This document shows, piece by piece, positions 8,753 to 21,302 of a stretch of DNA of 64,000 nucleotides (the first letter of the stretch is position 1; the number at the start of each line of letters is the position of its first letter). Made by a program: the position numbers and the translations under genes. Source of the stretch: Macquaria australasica (lineage: Eukaryota; Chordata; Actinopteri; Centrarchiformes; Percichthyidae); the NCBI GenBank assembly GCA_005408345.1, contig SEMN01000346.1, forward strand, positions 182,083 to 246,082, written 5' to 3'. Under the pieces are notes generated by a model. That model ran no database searches. It had not been told where the DNA came from and was given only the letters and a program-made list of their open reading frames with translations.

Positions 8753-11700
8753 GTAAGCTGAAGGAGAGGGGGGCTGGGTCATGTGATGCCTGATCAGGTG
8801 CTGCTCAACAGGTAAACTGTAAAGGAGAGAGGGGGGCTGGGTCATGTGATGCCTGATCAGGTGCTGCTCAACAGGTAAACTGTAAAGGAGAGAGGGGGGC
8901 TGGGTCATGTGATGCCTGATCAGGTACTGCTCAACAGGTAAACTGTAAAGGAGAGAGGGGGGCTGGGTCATGTGATGCCTGATCAGGTACTGCTCAACAG
9001 GTAAACTGTAAAGGAGAGAGGGGGGCTGGGTCATGTGATGCCTGATCAGGTGCTGCTCAACAGGTAAACTGTAAAGGAGAGAGGGGGGCTGGGTCATGTG
9101 ATGCCTGATCAGGGCAGAGCTGAGTATCTCGGGTTCAGATAAACGGCTCTCTGCCTGCACACGGCCCTTTAAACCCGATGTACATCAACTGATGTGAAAG
9201 CTGGAGTTACTGGGTGAAAGATTATATTTATGTCTGTCTGTGTGCAATGCTGCTGATACTGTGCTCTGGGCGTTTTACCACCCTGTTCTGAAAACAAATT
9301 CCTCCCACTCTGGTCGTGTCATTATTAAAGTAAAGTGTGATGGGGGGGTTAAGTGGAAAATGTCTTTTATTTAGTTTGGTTTAGTTTATTTGGCATTATA
9401 AGAAAGAGGAAAGTACACTTAATTTATCCTCGACAAGCCAGTAGTGGCAAAGTTTTCCTTTTTCTATTTTTTTCTTTGTAATGTTTTGGAGCATCACAGC
9501 ATTTCAGCTCTGTAAGTCTTGACATAAAATCTTAATCTCTGAAAGAGATATGCTGTATGAATGGGACAATAAAAGCTACAATCTTTATATAAGCTGTAAC
9601 TTTATCTAAAAATCACAAATGGCTGTCGTTGCAGTGCACATGCAGTGAACACAGGGAGCAGCCTCAGATTAAACTAAATTAATCTTTGTATTTGATTAAA
9701 GTCGTGTTTTTAGTGCATTTAGTGAGTTATAATGCTGTATAATAATCTCCCTGCAGCTACATCCACATCCTGATGGTCTTCTGGTCGTTCCTGGCTGGCG
9801 TCATCACTTTCTATTGCTCCCTTGGACCAGAGTCTCTTCTCCCAAATATCCTCTTCACCATAAAACCAAGGAACAAAGTAAGTCAGACATGTGACACACC
9901 CAGCTGAGACGTACAGCATATTTGACATTTATTAATATGTGAGTCCCTGTGTGGAGCAGTGTGGGGTTTGCATGCACAGAGATGTTTTCCACGATTAAGT
10001 GTGCATTCTGAAAACAGCTGGAGGTAGTTTATAGTGTGTGATATGACAGATTAAGGAAACGGGGTGATTCTTTTTCTTCTCCATCAGCGGCAGGAGCAGG
10101 AGTTGTTTCCTCTGGGCCACAGCTGTGCCGTGTGCGGGAAGGTCAAGTGCAAACGTCACCGGTATGTTAAGATAAACACTTGATTTGTAGCCAACAGACG
10201 GGGAGAATGTAACAAATGCATTTAAATCTGCTCTGTTGTCCTCGGTGGAACGTAACTAAGTACATTCACTCATGTAAGGGAAATATTGGGCGTTTCACTC
10301 CTCTACATTGATGTTTTTGAGTGTTTTTATACCTTTTTAGTAGATGGTTGTCTGACCAAAAGTCCCTTTTCGGATTCGAACCGTGGACATTGCAGTTCAA
10401 GGATCTCTGTGTTTTCCAAGCATGGTGAGCTGAGGTGCGCTCAAGAAGAACACGCTGATGATATGCACAAACATTTTATTCTTTGCAGGCCGACGCTGCT
10501 CCTTGAAAACTATCAGCCATGGTTGGACCTGAAGGTTCATTCAAAAGTGGACGCTTCAGTAGCAGAGGTACCTCAGTGGAAGGAAACATGCCAACAGTTT
10601 TATCCTAAAATGAATGATTAGTTATGTGATAAAGTCTGGATGTTATTCTGACAAAATAACTCAGAGATTTCTGACCTCTTCTAATGGTTGCTGTCCTCGA
10701 CCTGCAGGTGTTCGAGTTAGTTCTCGAGAACTTTGTGTTCCCCTGGTACAGGTGAGTGTGTTATTGTGTTAAGAAAGTTATTTTACACAGACACACGTGG
10801 AGAGGTTGTTGTGAACTCCCTCCTCTGGTTTTCAGGGACATCACCGATGATGAGGCGTGTGTGGACGAACTGAGGATGACCTTTCGCTTCTTCGCATCAG
10901 TGCTTGTCCGCCGGGCTCAGAAGGTGACTCTTAAACACTCCTCAGCCAGACAAAATAGAGAAGTTACAGGAAGAGACAAGTTTTTAAGACTTTAACTGAC
11001 AATTATTTTCATCATCAATTTGTCTTCAGATTATTTTCTTGATTAGCTGATTCATGTCTTTGTGTATAAAATGTGTGAAAATTGTGAAAAATGCCTAATT
11101 TAATTTCCAACAGTATTCATTGTATTCATTCTGCTCCTTTTGTTTCCCCAAAACCAAAAGATATTCCATTTACAATGAAGTATGACAAACAAGAGCATCA
11201 AATTCTCACATTTGAGAAGCTGGAAGCAACAAATGTTTGGCAGTTTGACTTGAAAAATGACTCAAATGTTTAACTGACTAACTCATTTTGCTGATCAATG
11301 AATCGATTCACTGACTAATCTTTGTTCAGCACATTGTTTTGTAACAGTTCTTGCAGTTATCTAGTTTTTCACACTTTTCAATGGTTGATTTACATAGAAG
11401 GTCAGAGAAGCCAAATGCAGGTTGTTGCATTACTAGAAGACAATTTGTTGTCTTCTTGTACCTCAACATATTACTGAAGTGCACTTGATTGTTCACTTAT
11501 GTATCCTGCAGTGATTTTCATCTTGATGAGCTTTCATCAGGTCTAAGCAGCACCTGTAAAGCCACTACAGATGAAGAAGAAGCAGATGGCTCAGGCAGAC
11601 AGTAGAAATTCAGACATTCACACACCAGTTTGAACTATGTTTATATATGTTTCTTTTTTTTTGTCTTTCACTGCTTTTCTCAGGTTGATGTTCCCGCTGT

Positions 11701-14700
11701 GTTTGCAGACAAAGTGATGAAAGCTGCAATGAAGCATATTGAAATTATTGCAAAAGCTCGAGAAAAAGGTACCAAATAACAGAGGTTATCATTACAATCT
11801 CAACTGTAAATTGCTGACTTTGCATTGAAAAGAAGTATTTCTTTACTCAATTATTCATATCACTCATTCTTTCATTCATTTATATTATGTGTTTGTTTTA
11901 GACTGAACTTGAAGCTACGCTGCCAGCGATTCTGCTATAAAACCAGTTTCTTGAAAATAAAATCTACAGAAAATGTAACTTTGCAAAACTAGAACTGGAA
12001 CGTTAAAACTTCTGTGCGTGGTCTCTTTGTGTTTGTGCCACGGTCATACTGTTTATTGTGTTTTGGTTGATTTACATTAGGATAGATAAAGACATTTTTC
12101 TGGTATCTTAAATCCAAAGTCCGTGTTATGGTCATGGTGGAAAATGCTGTTGTTGTTTGGTAAAACGGTGAAACTGGGTGTAGTGTGTTCAGGGACATAC
12201 AGTAATACCCGCCGTGCTCTGATGTTGTTGCATGTGTTTGTGTGCAGTGAAGAATGTGCAGGGTTTACAGCAGGCAGCTCTGGATGAATACGGCGCTGAC
12301 CTTCACGTCGCTCTGCGCAGCCGAAAAGACGAGCTGCTCTACCTGAGGAAGCTGACTGAGATGCTGTTTCCCTACGTCATGCCTCCCAAGGCAACAGACT
12401 GCAGGTAGGCAGACGCAAACCAGCCGACAGCTAGGACTGGATTTAGTTAGTGTAAACTACAGTCTCTCCATTCAGGGACGGAAGCTAACTGTTTACTGTG
12501 TAAGGCTGTTGAATCCCAAATATTGTTGGCTATATGATCAAACCAAATGATCACGTATTAAAATCTGTAACTGGTGGTTGTGTGTTCAGGTCTCTGGCTC
12601 TGCTGCTGCGGGAGGTGATGGCCGGATCTGTCATGTTACCAACCATGGATTTCATGGCCGACCCTGTGAGTAGAAGTAAAGACTGGCAGTGTAATGACTG
12701 AGCTGAATGTTCGAATACTGTAAAACCTAATACTTGGCTTTACCAAATGATCAGACATTAGAGAGGGACTGCGTTTTGAAGAAAGACTTTTACTTCATCT
12801 GACCATTACAGCTGTGATGTTATAATGTAATTAATAACTACCAAGAGTCTCAAATTATGCTAAAATATTCTTCATGTTTCTTTGTTGTGTTTAAATTTTA
12901 AGATGGGCCCCACAGGATGTAGTGATGAGATAACACAGCATGAAAATAACAAAAATAACCGATTCAAAAACTAATTTCCCCATCTGTATTTTGAAAACAG
13001 GCATTGAAGGTTTTACAACATTAAAATTCAACTTAATGCTGTCTCTCTTTGCTTTTCAGGATACTGTGAATCTCATGGTGCTGATATTTGTTGATGACAC
13101 TCCAGTAAGTGAGAAGAACGTTTCAGGAGAACTGATCCCATTACCTCACATCTCAATCAGTGAAAAGTTCAGATTCTGTAGATCCAGTTGGGAAAACAAA
13201 CCTTCCTTTTTAAGAATGAAACAAAAAGCTTCTGCTCCACAGCTTACACATCTTAATGTATTGATATGAAGTCAGTTAAATTAATTGAATCCTGATCGTA
13301 AATCTCTTTGTATCTGCAGCCAGAGCCAGCCGCAGAGCCTCCGTCTGCCCTGGTTCCATTTTTACAGAAATATGCAGACGTCAGCAACAAGAAGCCGTCT
13401 GTGAGTACCTCACTGAGAGAGAGAGAGAGACCTTATTGACTACAGACACATTTCTGTTAAAGAAAAATTAATATAGAGAAATATTTCTTACCTTGTTCTG
13501 CAGTTTCTGACCATTTTGTCCTACTCGCCACCACTTAACACACAGTGTATCTGTGTGTCCTCTTGTGTGTATTTTTGTAGCATTTCCTGTAATGACTAAT
13601 AGGCTAATAACTAAAGCTCTCCCTCTGGTGGTGCAGGTGCTGAAGTTGGAGCTGAAGGAGATCAGGGACCAGCAGGATCTCCTCTTTCGTTTCATGAACT
13701 TCCTGAAGCAGGAAGGAGCCGTGCACGTGCTGCAGTTCTGCCTCGCTGTGGGTAAGAACAACCATCGTGCATAAACTGTGCTGCACACTTAATCGTCTAA
13801 TAAAGGTCTGTGGCCCAGCTAACCTTAAGACTAGCTATGCAAGCATTTAGCAGTCATAGTATGTTAGTTTGCTAGCCTGCTGGCCCTCCAAGATCAACAT
13901 GAATGTGAAGTTTGCCATTTCCATTCCATTTCCTAACCTGCTAATCCTGTAGAGGGTCAAGGGGTCCAATCGGGGATCTGTATGTAGATCATGTTTACTC
14001 TTGTTTTGCTTTACAGAGAAGGACTCAGCATGCTTCAGGTTCAGTTATTGGGAACATGTCTGACGTCTGACAAGTGAAATACTTTAAAGCCTTAACAGCT
14101 GATTCCATGGAGCAGAAACACAGAAATGTGGGAGCTTTGTTCAGTAGCAACTGTAACATACATATGTGAGTCTGACTGTGTAAAACCTTTTGTTGTTTCC
14201 TCCAGAGGAGTTCAACGATAAGATCCTGAGTCCGGAGCTGAGCGACTCTGAGCTGCAGCGTCTACATGGTGAGGTGCTGCACATCTATGAGACGTACTGC
14301 CTGGACGAAAGCATCGACAAGATCAGCTTCGACAAGTTCATCGTGGAGGAGATCAGGAACAGTAAGAGGCTATAATGTTCATTATCACTACTTCATAACT
14401 CTGAACTCTGTTTTTCAGACTTCAGCTGAGACAACAGATATCTCTTTAAAGGTGCACTCCACCTATTTTACTCTGTAAAATCAGATTAGTCGTATAGCAC
14501 TGCTTGTAAAATGTCTTCTGTGGCTCTGGAGGAACTTTAAAATAACCCAGATCATGTCATTATGATTTCATCGAGGTTGTCTCAGCTTGGCCTTTATGAA
14601 GAGACCCCGTTGAGTTGCACTATGGAAATTTGCAGGATCTAGTGTTTTTGGAGCTTGATCCATATTAGGGACTAAAAGTCAGCATATCTTGGCCTCTGCT

Positions 14701-17700
14701 GCTTCAATTTTGACCTTTCATTTTTAAATCTGTCTCTCGCTGATCCTCCAACTTTATGAAAGTGCAATTCCAAATCACTGGAGTCCATGTCGGGAGTTGT
14801 TTTTAGCAGCAGTTGTTGAGGTTTATGTCTCTTATTTGTCATTTATTTGAGTTATTTGGAGTTTAGCAATAAATGCAAATGATGAATTTTCATTGACAGG
14901 TTGAAAACTAACCTTGCTGAGGACACGTGGACACAGTGTGACACAATATACACTCTGAAGCTGGCGTTAACAAGAGAAATGTTAATTTATTGAGTAATAT
15001 AATAAAATAATGATGCAGATAATGCTGTCAAAAACGTTCAACTTTAAAATTAAAAATGGAGATTTTAGTCTGTAGATAAACTATTCATTGGACTTGCAGG
15101 AAGAGCAACTTAACAGCAGCCGAAAATCTTGTCTTTTCTGACCTCCAGTGTTATTTTATTGAACATTATAAACATCCAGACATTCAGCTGGTGGACAAAA
15201 AAATTACATATCGATCAAATGAAATATGAAAAGGTAAATAAATTGAATTAAATATAAAAAGTGCTTAAACATAATAAATAAACAATAACATCAGTAAAAG
15301 TCAATGTAGCTTAATCAATTTAAAATATATCTGACCTGCAGGGGTTTAACTCCTCATCTTGCTGCAGTGATGTAGAGGTGTACTCCGTCACTGTACAGCA
15401 CAGATCAGACACCTCTGAGCACACCCATCAGTGTGTTCAGAGGTGAAACAGACATGAAACTTTCACCCGCAGATTGCAGTGAAACTCTGCTTCTCAGCCT
15501 GGTGTTGAGTTACTCTTTAAACTGTTTAGAAGGCAGCGCTATTTGTGTACAAGCGTATGCAGTACTTTCTGTTTGTCTCCTGAGTAAACTCTCTAAGTGA
15601 AAGCAGTTAACCACACGCTGCCTGTCTCACTCTCAGTTGCTAAAGGTCCGTACGCTGATGTGGTGAAGCTGCAGACGATGTGCTGCCTGTTTGAGGCGTA
15701 CGAACACGTGCTGTCTCTGCTGGAGAGAGTCTTCACCCCGATGTTCTGTCACAGCGATGAAGTAAGAGCTGAGTATTTCCATTTAATGCTACTTTATACT
15801 TCTACTTCACCACATTGTACTGGGGAATATTGTACTTTTAACTCCAGCTTTAGTTACTTTTTTATTTTTTACAAACAAAGCACATGATCATGTTATAAAT
15901 ATGATGCATTATTACTGATCAAACTACCCAGCAATATATAAAGTAGTTAAAATTGGCTCCACCTTGATCAGCTACAACATTAAAAGCTGTTTATATGTTT
16001 TCAGCAACAATAGAATATATAATAATGTATCTGTGACACGCTGCTCTGCCTGCATAATGAATACTTCTACTTTTGATACTTTAAGTACACTTCGCTGATA
16101 AAACTTACTTTTACTTAAGCATCAGTTTGAATGCAAGATTTCAACTTGTAACAGAGAATTTTTACACTTTTACTTGAGTGAAGGATCTGAATACTTTTTC
16201 CACCACAGGTTTTTATTGTAAATAAAAAACGTACAGATTTTTTCCAGTAATTTAATTTATAGCATTTTGGAAAAGCACCTCTCACATAGTACATGTAATG
16301 GTATGTGCTCCAGCTGCATCCAGGACATTAAAATCATTGATTAGTAGTAATTTGTACATTGACTGTGTCTCCTCTCTGTGTTCAGTACTTCAGACACCTG
16401 CTGAGGGGAGCAGAGTCTCCAACAAGGAACTCAAGAATCAACAGGTTTGTGATATGGGTTGTTGTATAATTTAGACTTTTAGTTTGCTTTTAATCTATCT
16501 TTCACGTGGCAGTAAAAGTAAAACGTGACAAGGTGCTGATGAAACACCTCCCCTGAAAATAAAATAAAAACACAAGTTTATTCTTAATGGATACTAATCT
16601 TAGTGACGTACATGATGCGATCAGTGCCATAAGTATTGGATCAGTAAGATAAACTGGCTCATTTCACAGTAGTAATTAGATTTATATTGATGTAATAAGA
16701 GCTGAATTAATTTTGTCATGTGCACACCAACCAGTGGTACGAGTTACTCCTCTGTTCAAACTGCTTGTGCTTCAAAATGTAAGATTTATTTATCCAGTAG
16801 CGAGAACAGCCCTCTGAATACTCAGCTTTACGACTTGCTCCCTTGAAGGTCTTTAGTCCAAACTGTCGTCATTAGTTGCTTGTGCATCTTATTGCAGAAA
16901 CAGCTTCAGTTTGGAAGAAAGCAGGTAAGTAGGTCTTCGGCATGTTGCCTGGCCTCACAGAGTCTGCTGCCTGCGAGATACTGGATGCAAACAACCAGAG
17001 CACAGAGTGATGCATGCAGACAGAGTATATCTCACTGTAGGTTGCTCATGTTGCCTGCGTAACAAACAAGTCCTTATTAAACACGTCCTAACATCACAAG
17101 CCACAGCCGGGCTTTTGTTTGTTTACATGTTATGCTGCTGCTCGCACTTTGAGTTGAACCTCATATAGCCTGTTTAAAGAAGACTGAACACTACAGGGGT
17201 ATAAAGAAGTCCTTTTGTCCTTATGGGTGTCTGCTGAAACCAAGGACCCCATACTTTTTTTCTAATAGAATAGGTCATTTCTTTCCTTTAGCCATTTACC
17301 AATATTTGTGTATTTACATTTTTCCATGATGGTACTATCATCTGTTTTGCCTGTAACAAACTAAATCTAAAACGATTTCCTCTTTCTTCCTTATATTATG
17401 TTCTTTTGGATACCAACTTAATAAGAAAAGCTTGGGCTCCATAAGTAAATGTATTGATAACATCTCTTCCATCATATGCTTTTAGCCTCTTAGCAAACTG
17501 ACGCTGACCTGCAGCATCATGTTGCATCACTCTCCTCTTTCAGTAGTTGACAGCTGGAGTCGAGCTCAGTGTCTTGACATTACAATAGAGGCTTTGCACG
17601 CAGTGAGACAGTGCAGTTGTCTCTTTTCCAACATGGCCACTAGAAAACATCTGTAACTCCTTTCAACAAGGGCTAGCTATCTTTTGTTTTTTTAAACAGT

Positions 17701-20700
17701 GCCAACACAATACCTGACTTTCAGTATGATATATCTTTTTTGATACCTCACATAGAGAAAAATAAAAAATGTTTTTCTACAAAATCCTTTCTAAGTGAAA
17801 CTTCTCAAGAGGTTAATTTTGTTTTGCAACCATACAAGAACTTTCTCTTAATAAAATACAGTCTAAAATTTGCAAGATTTGTGCTTAAATCAGTAAATAT
17901 CTAATCAAAGAATAGAAAACAAGAATCTGACCAAGCGTTCGATGGCTTTCTTTTATAAACCATCTTTCATACATGAAAGTGTCAAAAAGACAAATGTAAT
18001 TTTCCTACAAACATACCATCAGAGTAATTTGAAAGATGCTAAAATTACATACAAATGCTACACATAATATATTTAAGATACTAGTTTACTACCTTTTCTG
18101 TATATTTCTTAAATATTATGAACACACAGCGGCCATTGGCACCGAATGAAGGCTGAAGCGAACACAGTAATTAACATCCTGGCTGAAGAAGCCTGTACTC
18201 ACCTGACTTTTCGTTCCAAAAACGTTTTCAAGGGGAACGTCTCGGGCAGTGAAGTAATCTTTGAATCACTGGCATTGATCCACCACCCTCTCAGCTGCAG
18301 GAGAACCCTGGCTGACTGCCCTTTTTAAAATAGCAGAAGTTCATTTGGTGAGTGTGAGGACATGAAAGTAATAACTGCTCAACCTGATTGACTTTCAGAT
18401 CAGTCAGGCTCTTTGCCAAGTTCAAACGGCCTGGTTAAACATTAGAGATTAGCTTTCAGTGACCACATGCTGCTGTGGCACGCTGGAGAAGAGGCATGTC
18501 GCTGTCAGTCGTCCTGTCTTTACTGCATGTCTGCTGCATGACTGATTACTACAGAGAAAATCAGTTTTTCCTCTTGTCAGCTGTCATAGCACAAAGTGAG
18601 ATGCTCTGTCAACAAGTCATTTGACAACCAGAAGGGATGAATGAGCTGTTTTACTTTAAGTGTTTTCCAACATTTAAACATGATGAAAAAACAATAAGCC
18701 GAGGGGAGGTCGAAGGAATCGTTTCAGAGTAGTTAGACTGAATAGATGAGATGTGATTTTTGCAGTTGTGTAGTGTTCATGCAGGTTAGACGCATTCAGC
18801 TCTTAATGTATCAGCATTAGGGCTGCAACTAACGATTATTTTCATTATCGATTAATCGTTTAGTCTATAAAATGTCAAAAAATAGTGAAAAATGCTCATC
18901 ACAGTTTCCCAGAGCCCAAAGTGACATCTTCAAATAGCTTCTTTTGTCTGACCAACAGTCCGAAATCCAAAGACTCTTCATTTACTGTCAGAAAGGACAA
19001 AGAAAAGAAGCAAATCCTCACATTTAAGAAGCTGGAACCAGCAAACATTTGACATTTTTGCTTGAAAAATGACTGAAACGATTAATCGATTATCAGAATA
19101 GTTGGCAATTAATTTTCTTTCGATGGACAAATGGATTAAGAGGCATATTTCTCTGTTCTCCCCAGAAACACGTCAAAGCGAGGGGAGACGTTCGGGATCA
19201 GCAGAATCGGCAGCAAAATCAAAGGTGTGTTCAAGAGCACGACCATGGAGGGAGCCATACTGCCGCCCAGCGCCATGAACGACTTTGACGACGATTTGGT
19301 GAGTGTTTCTGTTTCACGTGTGTGAACATTAAATCCTCTCAAGCTCTTTATACATTTTAACCGCGTGTTGTCTGTATACTCATACTTGTATTAATCTGTG
19401 ATATTTCTAAACATGTTCAAAGTAGAATATCAGCTTCTGCATTTCTTTTAAGACCAAAAATTAAAAGATTTACTTTCTTATTCTACTTGAAATGTGTTAA
19501 AGACACAAACACATTTGTCTTTTTTAATTTAGGTGTCAGAAAACTACACATGCATTTAATATATGAAATGTATTGGTTTGCTTTATCACCTCAACAGGAA
19601 GTTAAACCTTTAAGTTAAAAGTAAAAGTGAATTTGTTCTGTGGTTTGGTTTTCCTGCAGGTGGAGGAGGCGACGGTCGTGATGGAGGATGACTCCCCCGC
19701 CGAGCCGGCCAGCACGCCGGGCACCCTGAGGAACCTGTCGGCCTGGAGCATCACCATCCCCTACATCGACATCTACGACGACGACGTCAAGAGGGAGAAG
19801 ATCCCCGTCTTCTGCATCGACGTGGAACGCAACGACAGGAAGGAAGGTGAGTGAAGGGGGAGGCGAAACACAAGCCTCTGTCCCTGGACTCATCTGCTCT
19901 GTGAATCGAAAATACTGTGAAAACTCTCTGACTTCGTTTCACACTTAAAAGGGTAATTCCGGTATTTTTACATATTTTGGGGCCAGTAGATCACCTCCAC
20001 CAGCATCTGTGAACGGGCTGCAATGGCTGCAACATGATCCATGCGGGCAACTGTGCCCAGTCTGAGCTGTTTCTTCTTCTTCTCTTCTTGCAGTTGGTCA
20101 GGAAACTGAAAAGTGGTCGGTCTACAGAAGATATCTGGAATTCTACGTGCTAGAATCCAAACTCACCGAGTTCCACGGTAATGCTGGGCCTTTACCAAAC
20201 TTACTGTGATACTCTAATGACAATATTAGCTCGCAGTTGTGTAAAATATTAATCTAGTGTTGTTTGTATTGATTTTTTTTTTCCAGGCACATTTGCAGAT
20301 GCACAGCTTCCATCCAAAAGAATTATTGGACCAAAGAATTATGAGTTCCTCGCATCAAAAAGGGAAGAATTTGAGGAATATTTGCAGGTATTCAACCTTG
20401 ATAGTGATAGGAATAACTGTAGTAGCTGCTGTCTTTGTCTTTGGTGCTGAGTACTTGTTTTGTTTTTTGCTCTTTCTAGAGTTGGGTGAGAGGAATGAGA
20501 TTTTAAGTGTTAAAGAAAGCAAACCAAGTACTTCTATATTGTCAGTAGGGCAGTAAAACAAATCAGTATTAGGAAAGATGATTACTTTTAACTATGAAGA
20601 TTTTACAATCAAATGACAAAAACGAAGGCTTTAAGGTTTATAAATGTAGTGAAGGTTTTCAACACAAACAGGAACTCCGTCATGATTAGTGGAAACAGAT

Positions 20701-21258
20701 TTCTGATTTAGTAATCATTATATATTTTCTGTAGCTATGCACAAGACGTACAGACTGTTTTTATGTTTATACTTGGCCTGGCACCAATTACCATTTATCA
20801 AATGTAGTAATTTAAGTTTGTGTTCTGGAGAAGAACAGCAGTCAAATACCTATCTATTTATGTATTTAACCCTTATTTAATCAGGAAGTCCCTTGAGATT
20901 AAAGTCTATTTTTTTGAGGGAGACCTGGCCAAGAGAGCACACCAGTAAAAAGTTACAAAAATGATAAAATAGAGCATGTTGAAAACAGACAAGGGACAAC
21001 AGATACATAATACAACAGCCAGTTTAGGGATAGTGATTGCACTCTTCAGGTACACAGTTTTTTTTTTTCAGAGTTTGAACTCTCCCAGGGAGACCACATC
21101 ATTGAGCTGTAGTGTGTTCTGAAGGTTAGTCCAGCAGTGATTTCAGTGTGTAAATCAACAGCAAGATGAAGGCAAAGAAGGAGTGGATTAACGTGTGTGT
21201 GTCTGTGTGTGTCTGTGTGTGTCTGTGTGTGTCTGTGTGTGTCTGTGTGTGTCTGTCT

Positions 21259-21302
<44 letters not shown>

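Noticed and set aside
8690..9160. 156-codon minus-strand frame with a 21-residue repeated peptide
   Set aside because: The 63-bp repeat is a multiple of three, so a frame stays open automatically; it is antisense to snx14 exon 1 and intron 1.
10372..10382. tRNA B-box-like GGTTCGAATCC (minus strand) in snx14 intron 3
   Set aside because: No matching A box, acceptor stem or cloverleaf could be built around it; at most a decayed SINE fragment.
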